A stretch of DNA of 27,981 bases from positions 1-27,981 of the forward strand of contig JAHAZL010000058.1 of NCBI GenBank assembly GCA_018384055.1, in the 5' to 3' direction. Shown here piece after piece: positions 15,504-24,360 of the stretch. This DNA is from Treponema sp. Its GTDB lineage: Bacteria; Spirochaetota; Spirochaetia; Treponematales; Treponemataceae. A model generated the notes under the pieces. It was not told the origin of the DNA and searched no databases. It worked only from the letters and a program-made list of their open reading frames with translations. The position numbers were made by a program, and so were the translations under genes. Within the stretch, counting starts at the first letter, position 1, and every line of letters begins with the position of its first letter.

Positions 15504-16847
15504 ATGAGAGTAAACAAATCGGCCATAGGTGTCTTTGAAGAATTTGCAGAAGACTACCTTAATTTTGAAAAAAAACCGAAGAAAAACATCTTTTGGCTGG
15601 ATACAATGGAATTCCTATGCAACAGGTTCGGCAATCCTGAGCTAGCATGTCCAAGCTTTCATGTAGCGGGATCAAAGGGAAAAGGATCTGTATCCATGAT
15701 GATTGCAACCATTCTGAATGAAGCAGGGTACAGAACTGGCCTCTATTCTTCGCCACACATCCTGGATTTCATAGAAAGAATAGGAACCTGCAACGGGCCT
15801 TTTCAGGAAGAAGTGTACGAAAAATCGGTAAAGGAACTCATTGATTTTGTAAGTTCCGTTAAAACCGAAGACCTGCCGGGCGAACGCCCCATAACATGGT
15901 TTGAACTTGTAACCCTCCTTGGAATCCTTTCCTTTGCCAATGCAAAATGCGACTACAGCGTATATGAAGTTGGGCTTGGTGGAAGGCTTGATGCTACAAA
16001 TGTCCTTAAACCAGCCGTTTGCTGCATAAACCAGATAGAACTTGAACACACTGAATTTCTTGGCAACACCGTAGAAAAAATAGCAGCTGAAAAGGGCGGC
16101 ATAATAAAGGAAAACACCCCTGTTTTTGTAGCAGAACAGACAGAAAGCGTAAAGGAAGTTTTCCGTAAGATTGCAAAGGACAGATCCGCACCAATTTATT
16201 TCGTTGATGAAATCTCGAAAATATCTGAAATTGTATACAAAAATAGACGGATGCATTGCAAAATCGAGTCAGATTTTTTCAAAAGGCCTCTTCAAATCGC
16301 TTTAAGGATGCCCGGAGACTTCCAGGCAAGAAATGCAGCCCTTGCTGCTTTGGCCGTTAAGCAGGTTCTTCCTGAAATTGATGAGGTAACCATTGAAAAA
16401 GGACTTGAAAAAGCCGCATTGCCAGGAAGATTTGAAATAGACGGGAACATTATCTTTGACGGTGCCCATACTGTAAAAAGCATCGGCTATACAATGGATA
16501 CGCTTGAAAAAATTTTTGAAGGCGAAGGTCCTGCAAATCTCCATCTGCTTTTTGGCTGTGCTGCAGACAAGGAAGTTGAAAAGATGGCAGAGTGCTTTAA
16601 AGGCAGGTTTTCAATGGTTACCGTAACTAAACCTGGATCCGTAAAGGAATCTGACCTGGAAAGAATGAAAAAGGCCTTTGACATGGCTGGAATAGAGTAT
16701 TTTTCATGCGGGGATCACCTTAAGGCAATTCCCTATGCCCTGGAAAAAGCCCGCGAGGAGAACGCAAGGCTCCTTGTAACGGGAAGCTTTTACCTGGTTT
16801 CAGAGGTGAAAAAATACCTTTTAAGTCAGAAATGCTTAGGAAAATAA
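15504..16847 (+). CDS. folC: Folylpolyglutamate/dihydrofolate synthase
   Basis: A 447-residue Mur-ligase-fold enzyme that adds glutamate to folates and, in bifunctional forms, makes dihydrofolate from dihydropteroate. The P-loop is GSKGKGSV (about 56-63), followed by GLYSSPHILDFIERI. YEVGLGGRLDATN and IELEHTEFLGNTVEKIAAEK are the next family motifs, and the C-terminal domain carries LPGRFEI and FDGAH. The usual DGAHN reads DGAHTVKS here, a small departure at a conserved position. It begins 2 bases after the DUF4340 gene, so it belongs to the same transcript. It converges with alr, with 9 bases between stop codons and no terminator visible. Bifunctionality cannot be judged by eye. Confidence 0.92.
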   Translation: MRVNKSAIGVFEEFAEDYLNFEKKPKKNIFWLDTMEFLCNRFGNPELACPSFHVAGSKGKGSVSMMIATILNEAGYRTGLYSSPHILDFIERIGTCNGPFQEEVYEKSVKELIDFVSSVKTEDLPGERPITWFELVTLLGILSFANAKCDYSVYEVGLGGRLDATNVLKPAVCCINQIELEHTEFLGNTVEKIAAEKGGIIKENTPVFVAEQTESVKEVFRKIAKDRSAPIYFVDEISKISEIVYKNRRMHCKIESDFFKRPLQIALRMPGDFQARNAALAALAVKQVLPEIDEVTIEKGLEKAALPGRFEIDGNIIFDGAHTVKSIGYTMDTLEKIFEGEGPANLHLLFGCAADKEVEKMAECFKGRFSMVTVTKPGSVKESDLERMKKAFDMAGIEYFSCGDHLKAIPYALEKAREENARLLVTGSFYLVSEVKKYLLSQKCLGK

Positions 16848-16856
16848 CCGGTAGCT

Positions 16857-18008
16857 TTAGTTTACATAAACTCTAGGAACTCGTTTTGAAATGCCGCAAA
16901 GTATTTCGTATGGAATTGTACCGGTAAGGTTTGCAATGTCGTCAGCTGTCTGAAGGGCACCGTCTTCAGAGCATCCAAAAAGAATGGCTTTGTCCCAGCG
17001 CTTTACCTTGTGGTCTGTTCCAAGTTCTACCATGCACTGATCCATGCAAATTCTGCCGCGAACAGGATAGCTGACCCCGTTAATGGTGACAGTTACGCCC
17101 TTTGCACTGAATCTCCTGAACCATCCGTCGTCATATCCAACTGGCAAAACGGCAATGTCCGTATCTTTTTCTGCAACCCATGTGCAGCCGTATCCTACGG
17201 ATTTGCCTTTTTCAAAATGCCTGATGGCACAAACGGAGGTTTCTACTGTCATTACAGGTTTAAGGTCAATCTTCATCTTTTTGGAAGCAAGGAAATCCCT
17301 TGAAACTTCGTCACAATAGTATCCGTAGGCTATGATTCCAGGGCGAACCATGTCATAGTGATATTCAGGATTGTTTAATGTGGCCGCAGAATTAGAGCAA
17401 TGGCAGATTCCCGGATCAATGCCCATCTTTTTGATGGCTTTTATGGCTGTCTTGAATTCTTCTGCCTGTCGCTTCGTGTATTTCACGGCATTCTTGGAAG
17501 TTCCGTCGCTCAAGGCAAAATGAGTTCCAGTACCAGCAAGGGAAAGAACGCCTGTATTTACGATTTCCCTGGCAAATTTACCGGCCTGTTTTGGAAGGCA
17601 ACCGATTCTGCCCATGCCTGTATCTACTGCAAGGTGAACTGGAAAATCTTTTATTCCAACGCTTTTGCAGACACCCGCAAAAAGCTGGATATATTCGCTG
17701 TCAAAGACAAAAGGGGTAAGTCCATAGCGAACAGCATCAGGAATTTCCTCTGGAGAACAGAGGCTGAGCAAAAGAAGGGGAACCTTGATTCCGTTTGTGC
17801 GGAGTTCAATGCCTTCATCTACTGTTGCTATTGCAAGATAGTCGGCACCTGCCTCTACAGCAACTTTAGCACAGGGAACTGCCCCATGTCCATAAGCATC
17901 TGCCTTTATGGCAACGCACATCTTTATTCCTTTCTTAAGAGTAGACTTTATTGAAGCAACATTGTGCCTTAAATTTTCAAGATGAATTATCGCTTTTGTG
18001 GTTCTCAT
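16857..18008 (-). CDS. alr: Alanine racemase
   Basis: A 383-residue fold-type III PLP enzyme that interconverts L- and D-alanine for peptidoglycan synthesis. The PLP lysine is K35 in CVAIKADAYGHG. The usual HLAVDTGMGRIG, CHCSNSAATLN, MVRPGIIAYGYY, VGYGCTW (second catalytic Tyr) and GRICMDQCMVELG motifs are all present in order. The ATG at 18008 has GGGGAT 5-10 bases upstream. The gene is divergent from acylphosphatase and convergent with folC. Nothing in the sequence is unusual for the family. Confidence 0.96.
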   Translation of the reverse strand: MRTTKAIIHLENLRHNVASIKSTLKKGIKMCVAIKADAYGHGAVPCAKVAVEAGADYLAIATVDEGIELRTNGIKVPLLLLSLCSPEEIPDAVRYGLTPFVFDSEYIQLFAGVCKSVGIKDFPVHLAVDTGMGRIGCLPKQAGKFAREIVNTGVLSLAGTGTHFALSDGTSKNAVKYTKRQAEEFKTAIKAIKKMGIDPGICHCSNSAATLNNPEYHYDMVRPGIIAYGYYCDEVSRDFLASKKMKIDLKPVMTVETSVCAIRHFEKGKSVGYGCTWVAEKDTDIAVLPVGYDDGWFRRFSAKGVTVTINGVSYPVRGRICMDQCMVELGTDHKVKRWDKAILFGCSEDGALQTADDIANLTGTIPYEILCGISKRVPRVYVN

Positions 18009-18029
18009 TTTTATCCCCAGGTTATCTTC

Positions 18030-18058
18030 ATTCTAGTTTATTGTATAAAATGTTTAAA
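18030..18058 (-). promoter_or_regulatory. Possible alr promoter
   Basis: On the minus strand TTTAAA (18053-18058) and TAGAAT (18030-18035) lie 17 bases apart, about 22 bases before the alr start codon. The match is partial, so confidence is low. The same AT-rich block probably also drives the divergent acylphosphatase gene. Confidence 0.35.
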
Positions 18059-18119
18059 GTATATTATTATGAATTGTGAATCTGATGCACTGTATGCTTG
18101 TGTTTTAATGGGAGATGCA

Positions 18120-18401
18120 ATGGACAAAATAAGAAGGCATATAATATTTTACGGAAGGGTTCAGGGGGTAGGATTCCGATGGCACTGCAAGAACTTTGCC
18201 AATGCAAAAGGGCTTACAGGATGGGTGCAGAATCTGCCTGATGGAACCGTTGAAATGGAAGTTCAGGGCACAGAAGAAAAAGTAAGCGCCCTGATAGGAT
18301 ACATGGAAGAGCGGCCTTATGTGGAAATAGACAGGTTCGATTCAGAAATCATTGATCTTGTTGACGGTGATTTTGGATTTTATACAAAGGAAAGCTGGTA
18401 A
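18120..18401 (+). CDS. acyP: Acylphosphatase
   Basis: A 93-residue cytoplasmic enzyme that hydrolyses carboxyl-phosphate bonds such as acetyl phosphate. The signature GRVQGVGFRWHC with the catalytic arginine (R20) and GWVQNLPDGTVE with the catalytic asparagine (N38) are intact, and the length is normal for the family. The frame stays open back to 17982, but the ATG at 18120 is preceded by a GGGAG Shine-Dalgarno at 18110-18114 and gives the family N-terminus. The upstream codons lie in the alr promoter region. It converges on the tRNA-Leu gene. Confidence 0.93.
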   Translation: MDKIRRHIIFYGRVQGVGFRWHCKNFANAKGLTGWVQNLPDGTVEMEVQGTEEKVSALIGYMEERPYVEIDRFDSEIIDLVDGDFGFYTKESW

Positions 18402-18412
18402 AAAGAAAATCA

Positions 18413-18496
18413 TGCCCAGAAGGGGACTTGAACCCCTACGAAGTTTCCCTCTCTAGTACCTGAAACTAGCGTGTCTACCAATTCCACCACCTGGGC
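18413..18496 (-). tRNA. tRNA-Leu (anticodon CAG)
   Basis: An 84-nt class II tRNA. The acceptor strands GCCCAGG and TCTGGGC pair with a terminal G-U, followed by discriminator A. The anticodon stem is CTAGT/ACTAG around the loop TTCAGGT, giving anticodon CAG (leucine, codon CUG). There is a long variable arm, and a T-arm with the TTCAAGT loop closed by AGGGG/CCCCT. CCA is not encoded, so 3' trimming by RNase Z and CCA addition would be needed. Confidence 0.97.
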
Positions 18497-18509
18497 AATA
18501 GATACATTA

Positions 18510-18538
18510 AATATATAGAATATAATTTTATGTGTCAA
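18510..18538 (-). promoter_or_regulatory. Strong sigma-70 promoter of tRNA-Leu
   Basis: On the minus strand a perfect TTGACA (18533-18538) and TATATT (18510-18515) are separated by 17 bases, ending 13 bases before the tRNA 5' end. It is the best promoter in the window and is consistent with a highly expressed stable RNA gene. Confidence 0.85.
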
Positions 18539-18544
18539 TTATGA

Positions 18545-18940
18545 CTAATAGGTGCAGCGCTTGAAGAAAATGATGCATATAACGATGAGGACCGCTATGC
18601 TTGCTATAAAAAGCCAGCCTGGAACATCATCTCCAAAGCCTGCATTTTCATGCTTTCTGAAAGCTACTTTGATCATTTTCTTAGATTTTTTTGAAAGTTT
18701 ATGCTTTCTGCCGTCCAAAGTCTTTGATTCCGGTTCACCATAAATTTCTTCATGACTCATGGCATAATGGCAGCTTGGACATCCGTGAAGGAAATCCCTT
18801 ACCGTACCTATGTGACCGCAGTTTGGGCATCGTACGGCAGCAAAAAATTTTCCGCATTTAGGGCAGAATTTTGCGTTGGAAGCAACTTCAGAGCCGCACC
18901 CCTCGCAAAAATACTTAGCCTTCTTTTTCTGTTCAGCCAT
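18545..18940 (-). CDS. Double zinc-ribbon protein with C-terminal membrane anchor
   Basis: A 131-residue protein that starts with two zinc-ribbon units. The first is CEGCGSEVASNAKFCPKCG; the second begins CPNCGHIGTVRDF and ends in CPSC. A lysine-rich linker (KHKLSKKSKKMIKVAFRKH) follows, and a single membrane helix near 108-126 ends the chain. The topology suggests a cytoplasmic zinc-ribbon head on a tail anchor. The start codon shares one base with the stop of the upstream exported-protein gene (TAATG), so translation of the two is coupled. The function is not known; zinc ribbons of this type often mediate protein or nucleic-acid contacts. Confidence 0.8.
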   Translation of the reverse strand: MAEQKKKAKYFCEGCGSEVASNAKFCPKCGKFFAAVRCPNCGHIGTVRDFLHGCPSCHYAMSHEEIYGEPESKTLDGRKHKLSKKSKKMIKVAFRKHENAGFGDDVPGWLFIASIAVLIVICIIFFKRCTY

Positions 18941-19905
18941 TATTCAGTTCCAAGATTATCAACTGTGTAGTCGTAAATCTGCCAGATGCCATCGCGCTGG
19001 CGAACATAGTATGTATAGCGCTTTCTTTCCTGGTATTTGTCGTTCTTAAACCATTCAAGAACCTTTACAGTGCCTTCAGTCTGTGAATATGTAGTTGTTT
19101 CGATGTAGAACTTTGAAGGAATTGCAACGATATCATAGTCAATTCTCTGAAGCATAAGGTCTGCACGGAAGGCTCGTAGCATGTCGGCCCTTTCATCAGC
19201 ACTTACCGAATTGAATTTTCTGCTTCTCGCAGGATCACGCTTCAGCATTTCTTCAAGATCCATATAGAGGAAGAACTGGTCCCACAAAGACTTCTGGCGT
19301 GCAATGATAGTCTGTTCGATAACCTTGTCTGGACTGATGTCTTCAGGCTGAAGGACTACAGCACTCTTTGATTCAACAGGAATTGCATTTGAAGCTGCTG
19401 CTGATGGACTAGGGCGGATTTCAAGGCTCAGTCTGTTTGAAGCCATGTACTTGCTCTTGTTCCTGTAGAGTTCTGGATAGAATCTAAGTTCAACGTAATA
19501 AATTGAAGGGTCTTTGATTTCAAGATAATCCTTAAGGTTTTCGCGGAAAGAATATTCTTCGCCAGGTTCAAGGGTAATTTCACGGAAATATACAGTCTGA
19601 TTTGTAGTTCTCTTCCTGATGAGCCCCTGTGTAGACGGAAGTTGGGTTTTCTTTACATTAAAACCGATGAAATCGACTGAAAACATCTTGTCATCGGCAA
19701 TCTTGAACCTCATTGTTTCTGCTGTTGGGTTGGAAACAGTTATGTAAACATATACAGGATTGCTTTCGGAGTCTCCCGGATAATACATGGTTCTGTCATA
19801 GAATTTTATGGAAACCTCTGCCTTGTCCTTTGTCTCTGCAAATACTGAGTGGGCAAAAACCATTAATATTGCTATAATTGAAAGTAATGTACGTTTAGCG
19901 TTCAC
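18940..19905 (-). CDS. Exported protein of unknown function
   Basis: A 321-residue protein with a clear signal peptide (RTLLSIIAILMVFAHSVFA, cleavage near 23) and no lipobox cysteine, so probably periplasmic. The N-terminal half looks like a beta-sandwich (VYVYITVSNPTAETMRFKI, EITLEPGEEYSF). After a Ser/Ala/Pro-rich linker near 165-180, the C-terminal half is mixed helix and strand, ending EWFKNDKYQERKRYTYYVRQ, which resembles small nuclear-transport-factor-like domains only loosely. The start is GTG at 19905 with GGGAG 7 bases upstream. It is coupled to the zinc-ribbon gene through TAATG and is divergent from mfd. No family name is assigned. Confidence 0.8.
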   Translation of the reverse strand: MNAKRTLLSIIAILMVFAHSVFAETKDKAEVSIKFYDRTMYYPGDSESNPVYVYITVSNPTAETMRFKIADDKMFSVDFIGFNVKKTQLPSTQGLIRKRTTNQTVYFREITLEPGEEYSFRENLKDYLEIKDPSIYYVELRFYPELYRNKSKYMASNRLSLEIRPSPSAAASNAIPVESKSAVVLQPEDISPDKVIEQTIIARQKSLWDQFFLYMDLEEMLKRDPARSRKFNSVSADERADMLRAFRADLMLQRIDYDIVAIPSKFYIETTTYSQTEGTVKVLEWFKNDKYQERKRYTYYVRQRDGIWQIYDYTVDNLGTE

Positions 19906-19972
19906 AGAAATACTCCCTGGGGCTTAAAGGCCTCTTTTTGTATTTTAAATTTAATTCTGCGTTTATTATCGG

Positions 19973-22900
19973 ATGTTTATGAAAAATTCATTATTAAAAT
20001 CGCTGTTACCTTTGATGTCTTCCTGCAAAAACCTTCATCAGTGCGTTACGGAATGTGCCGATGCTGCGGAAGGACTTTTCCCAAGTCAGGTTTCAGGGTT
20101 GAAGGGAAGTCTCAATGGCTTTTTTATAGGCCAGTTTATAGAGAGGGTTGCCCTTAACGAAATTCATGCCATGCAGTATGAGCAAAAGCACAGCCAGTGG
20201 CAGAAGGATTATGTCATTGTTGTTGCCACACAAAAAGATGCTGATGAATGTGAAAGCGACCTTAATACCATACTTGGTGATGATGTTGAAGTCTACAAGC
20301 TTCCGTGGTGGGGGACAATTCCCTATAGGCCTATAAATACAGGCACTGCAATTTTTGGCGAAAGGGCGGGTGTTCTTGCAAGAATGGCAAACAAAAATCC
20401 TGCCAACTGTAAACCAAGGGTATTCATTTTGACACAGAGGTCCCTTCTGACTCCAGTTCCACCTGCGGATTATGTAAAAAATCTTTCAATAGTATTGAGA
20501 AAAGGTCAGGAAGCTGACATTGAACACCTTGCAGAAAAACTTTCGGAATACAATTACCTTCGCGTTCCAAAAGTTAATCAGAAAGGTGAATTCGCAGTCC
20601 GTGGTGAAGTTCTTGATGTCTTCATCAGCGGTGAAAACATGCCGGTGCGCATTCAGTTTGATTTTGACGAAATCATGCAGATAAGGACCTTTGATGTTGA
20701 AAGCCAGAACACAAAGGACAAAATTGATCGCCTTATAATTTATCCTATGAAGGAAGTTGTCTGGACTGATGAACTTGTTGACCGCCTGGAAGCTGCCTTT
20801 GAAGAAGAGGATAAGGGTGGCATTAAAAATGATTTTGCCGAATTTGACAGAGCCCGTCGCAGTGGGAATTACAGAGAAAAAGCCGATGCATCATTAGAAA
20901 TTGAAGATGAATATATTCATTCAATAAACAGTCCGGATTTTAAGGTGCAGACAGTTCATCTTGCCCTTACAAATGAAGCCCAAAGGGAAAGGGAAAGAAT
21001 TCTTACGGAACTCAGCGTGCAAAAGGAATCAATGGGGGAAGAACTGTTCTACGGGATACTTTGGGAAAAGCAAAACTGCGTCCTTGATTACTTTCCGAAA
21101 GATACTCCCGTATTCTTCTACGATTGGGATCGCCTCATAAATGCAAAAAAACTTTTGGACAACGAATTTTCAGTTTCCTACAGGACTGCAAGACAGAAAC
21201 TTCCTGTTTTCCTGCCTTCTGTAATGCAACTGGATTTTTATACACTTGTTCATTCGGTTGAAAGACTTTTTGCCTTCAGGTCTCTTGATACTCTCAGCAA
21301 TAATGGAGAAGAAGACCAGAGGTTTTCGGAATTCACTTTTAGCTTTAATTCCTCTCATTCCATTGAATGCGAAGCATCCCAGAGCTATTTTGGAAACATA
21401 AAGTACTTCAAGGAACAGATTGAACACTACCAGAAGGAAAAGTGGCATGTATTCATTTTTGCCGACAATGCCAACCAGTCTGTCCGTGTTAATGAACTCA
21501 TAAAGGAATTTACAGAAACTGAAGATAACAGTGTTTTCCCCGTAACGGTTCTTCCGTGTGCAATTACAAACGGATTCATCATTACTGATGAAAAGCTTCT
21601 TGTCATTCAGGAAAATGAAATTTTCGGACGCAAGAAGAATCAGCCTAAATCAACAAGAAAGGTTCGCTCCGAAGCCATCAACAGTTTTGTAGACCTTACT
21701 CCCGGAGACTATGTTGTACATGTTACCTACGGTATCGGGCGTTTCCTTAAGATAGAGCGCAAAAAAGTAAACGGCATGGAAAAGGACTACATCAAGATTG
21801 AATATGCCGACGGTGACATCATCTTCATCCCTATAGAACAAGTAAACATGGTTCAGCGATACATAGGAAGCGAAAGTGAACATCCTCGCCTTGATACAAT
21901 CGGTTCTAAAAGCTGGAGTGCAAGAAAGGCCCGGGTTCAGAAACAGGTTGAAGAAATGGCAGAGCGCTTGATTGATCTTTATTCAAAGCGTAAGGCAAGC
22001 CGCGGATTTCCTTTCCCAAAGGACGGAGAATGGTCAGTTGCCTTTGAAGCAGCATTTCCATACGAAGATACTCCAGACCAGTGGACTGCAACCCAGGACA
22101 TTAAGGCAGATATGGAATCTTCTGTTCCTATGGACCGACTTGTCTGCGGTGATGTAGGCTACGGAAAGACAGAAATAGCCATGAGGGCAGCTTTCAAGGC
22201 TGTAATGGGCGGAAAACAGGTTGCCTTCCTTGCACCAACAACCATCCTTGCAGAACAGCACTACGAAAACTGTCTTGAAAGATTCAAGAACTTTCCCGTT
22301 TCCATTGCACACATGTCACGCTTTGTTAGCCCTTCAGAACAGAAAAAGATTCTCAAGAAGGTAGAGGAACATCAGGTGGACATTCTCATTGGAACCCACA
22401 GAATCATTCAGAAGGATGTAAAGTTTGCAGATCTTGGACTCATGATCATCGACGAAGAACAGAGGTTTGGTGTAAAGGATAAGGAAAGGCTTAAGGAAAT
22501 GAAAACCAACATAGACAGCCTTGCCTTGAGTGCAACTCCGATTCCAAGAACCTTGCACATGAGCCTTCTTAAAATCCGCGACATGTCTCTTTTGACAACA
22601 CCTCCTCAAAACAGACAGCCTGTAGAAACTGTCATAGAAGAATACAATGCAGACAAGGTTGCATCAGCTATCAGGCGTGAAGTTGAACGTGGCGGCCAGG
22701 TTTTCTTCCTCCACAATAGGGTTGAAAGTCTTATGGAAACAAAGATAAAGCTTGAGCGCATTGTTCCTGAAATGCTCATTGAAGTAGCTCACGGGCAAAT
22801 GACCAGTGACGAACTTGACGACATTTTCAGAAGGTTCAAAATGGGTGGTTTTCATGTTCTTGTTTCTACAACCATCATTGAAAACGGCATAGACATTCCT

Positions 22901-23689
22901 AATGTAAATACCATCATAATAGATCGAGCAGACATCTACGGCGTAAGCCAGCTATATCAGCTTAGGGGACGTGTTGGCCGCTCCGACAGAAAAGCTTATG
23001 CATACCTTTTCTATCCGGAGAACAAGGTACTTAATGAAGTTGCCCTCAAACGATTGCAGGTCATCAGTGACTTTACGGAGCTTGGAAGCGGATTCAAGAT
23101 TGCCATGAAGGATCTGGAGATTCGAGGTGCCGGAAATCTTCTTGGACGTGACCAGAGCGGTGAAGTGTGTGCCGTAGGTTTTGAAATGTACCTGCAGTTG
23201 CTCAATGCGGCAATTGAAAGGCTTTCTAGCAGCAACTGGCATGCAAATGAAGATGTTCTTCTTGAACTTGAATATACGGGATTCATTCCTGATTCCTATG
23301 TAAGCGATGCCCAGACAAAGATGGAACTATACAAGAAAATTGCTTCAATAAATACTAACGACCATTTGTCAGCCGTTTCGGAAGAAATGGAAGACCGTTT
23401 TGGACCTGTTCCGGAAGAAGTGCAGAGCCTTTTGAGCCTGGCAAAAATAAGGATCATCTGCAACAAACTATCGATCAGTAGTCTAAAAGAAAAGCAGGGT
23501 ATGGCCATGATAGAATTCAGCAAGGTTGCGGAAGTAAGCATGGACAAGCTGATGAAACTTATCCGTACCAACAGTGACAGGGTAAAGCTTGATCCAATGA
23601 AACCAAATTTCCTTATGCTCAAGACAGGTTCCATAGACCTTAAGAGCAAGGCTGAATTCATTCAGGAAAAGCTTGAAGCATTGCTGTAG
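19973..23689 (+). CDS. mfd: Transcription-repair coupling factor
   Basis: A 1238-residue Mfd, which releases stalled RNA polymerase from damaged DNA and recruits UvrA. The N-terminal UvrB-like module includes GTAIFGERAGVLARM and LRVPKVNQKGEFAVRGEVLDV. The RNA-polymerase-interacting domain starts near 573 (DLTPGDYVVHVTYGIGRF). The RecG-like motor has Walker A GDVGYGKTE (about 726-734), DEEQRFG (about 827-833) and SATPIPRTLHMS, then QLRGRVGRS. A C-terminal TRCF domain completes it. It is somewhat longer than the usual 1150. The start could be the ATG at 19973 or the one at 19979; neither has a strong Shine-Dalgarno. Confidence 0.96.
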   Translation: MFMKNSLLKSLLPLMSSCKNLHQCVTECADAAEGLFPSQVSGLKGSLNGFFIGQFIERVALNEIHAMQYEQKHSQWQKDYVIVVATQKDADECESDLNTILGDDVEVYKLPWWGTIPYRPINTGTAIFGERAGVLARMANKNPANCKPRVFILTQRSLLTPVPPADYVKNLSIVLRKGQEADIEHLAEKLSEYNYLRVPKVNQKGEFAVRGEVLDVFISGENMPVRIQFDFDEIMQIRTFDVESQNTKDKIDRLIIYPMKEVVWTDELVDRLEAAFEEEDKGGIKNDFAEFDRARRSGNYREKADASLEIEDEYIHSINSPDFKVQTVHLALTNEAQRERERILTELSVQKESMGEELFYGILWEKQNCVLDYFPKDTPVFFYDWDRLINAKKLLDNEFSVSYRTARQKLPVFLPSVMQLDFYTLVHSVERLFAFRSLDTLSNNGEEDQRFSEFTFSFNSSHSIECEASQSYFGNIKYFKEQIEHYQKEKWHVFIFADNANQSVRVNELIKEFTETEDNSVFPVTVLPCAITNGFIITDEKLLVIQENEIFGRKKNQPKSTRKVRSEAINSFVDLTPGDYVVHVTYGIGRFLKIERKKVNGMEKDYIKIEYADGDIIFIPIEQVNMVQRYIGSESEHPRLDTIGSKSWSARKARVQKQVEEMAERLIDLYSKRKASRGFPFPKDGEWSVAFEAAFPYEDTPDQWTATQDIKADMESSVPMDRLVCGDVGYGKTEIAMRAAFKAVMGGKQVAFLAPTTILAEQHYENCLERFKNFPVSIAHMSRFVSPSEQKKILKKVEEHQVDILIGTHRIIQKDVKFADLGLMIIDEEQRFGVKDKERLKEMKTNIDSLALSATPIPRTLHMSLLKIRDMSLLTTPPQNRQPVETVIEEYNADKVASAIRREVERGGQVFFLHNRVESLMETKIKLERIVPEMLIEVAHGQMTSDELDDIFRRFKMGGFHVLVSTTIIENGIDIPNVNTIIIDRADIYGVSQLYQLRGRVGRSDRKAYAYLFYPENKVLNEVALKRLQVISDFTELGSGFKIAMKDLEIRGAGNLLGRDQSGEVCAVGFEMYLQLLNAAIERLSSSNWHANEDVLLELEYTGFIPDSYVSDAQTKMELYKKIASINTNDHLSAVSEEMEDRFGPVPEEVQSLLSLAKIRIICNKLSISSLKEKQGMAMIEFSKVAEVSMDKLMKLIRTNSDRVKLDPMKPNFLMLKTGSIDLKSKAEFIQEKLEALL

Positions 23690-23723
23690 CTGTCGGTTAT
23701 TCGAAGGAAAGACTATCCCAGCG

Positions 23724-24287
23724 TTAGGATTTTAATTTCAGGCAAAATTCCAGGTTTTCTGAAACTGAAAATTCAACGGGGGAACTTTCAAAAATTCCTG
23801 CCATCAACGAAGCCATTACAATGGTCCAGTAGAGTGGGAAGGCAACGGATTTTTTATTCCATACCATTGCCTTTTCATTTTGAAGTGAAATTTCATCTTT
23901 AGTAGAAAAGGAATCCAGTGCACAGGTTTTTACAAGACCATAAGCTTCTCCAATCGATTCAGGTTTCTTAATGCCGAAGTTCTTCCCTTCATTGAAGAAA
24001 TATTTCTTAAGGACTGAATCAAAACCTTCCCCAAGTTCCATAATTTTTTCCGATGCAAGTTCAAGTCGTTTCATTACCATACCGGAATAAAGTTCAAGGA
24101 ACTGCATGGGAGCCCCCTGATCTATGACCTTTTCATATTCACCGTCTGGCATGGCACCGCAATTCATGTCCACATAATCAAAAAATTCCGGTCCGTACTT
24201 TTGTGCTGCAAATGCAACGATGTCTTTAGCCATAAAATTAAAGAGCCTGATTCTGTCAAAAAAACTGCGGCATTCCAGTTCATCCAT
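23724..24287 (-). CDS. Unrecognised soluble protein
   Basis: A 187-residue protein I do not recognise. It is mostly helical by eye, acidic, with no signal peptide. Segments that may be conserved are FDRIRLFNFMAKDIVAF near the N-terminus, MNCGAMPDGEYEKVI in the middle, and KSVAFPLYWTIVMASLMAGI near the end, which is too polar at its borders to be a confident membrane helix. Two ATGs are possible; the one at 24287 has AGGAAG at ideal spacing, while the one at 24293 touches the Shine-Dalgarno. It follows the CmpB/relQ pair by 73 bases and converges on mfd. It may be a third gene of that unit or have its own AT-rich promoter. Confidence 0.65.
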   Translation of the reverse strand: MDELECRSFFDRIRLFNFMAKDIVAFAAQKYGPEFFDYVDMNCGAMPDGEYEKVIDQGAPMQFLELYSGMVMKRLELASEKIMELGEGFDSVLKKYFFNEGKNFGIKKPESIGEAYGLVKTCALDSFSTKDEISLQNEKAMVWNKKSVAFPLYWTIVMASLMAGIFESSPVEFSVSENLEFCLKLKS

Positions 24288-24360
24288 GATCATCTTCCTG
24301 CAAGTATTTCTTCTTTATTGAATATATAATTTTTTTAAATATATAATCAGAAGCCTAAAT

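Noticed and set aside
15672..16256. 194-codon open frame on the minus strand
   Set aside because: It lies wholly inside folC on the opposite strand, has no ribosome-binding site and encodes a low-complexity Phe/Tyr/Cys-rich product typical of an antisense shadow.
16848..16856. Terminator between folC and alr
   Set aside because: Only 9 bases separate the two stop codons, and no stem followed by a T run is visible there.
17400..17954. 184-codon open frame on the plus strand
   Set aside because: It is antisense to alr, whose motifs are all intact, and its product resembles nothing known.
17982..18119. N-terminal extension of acylphosphatase
   Set aside because: The extra 46 residues do not resemble the family, overlap the alr start and promoter, and lie upstream of a proper Shine-Dalgarno and ATG at 18120.
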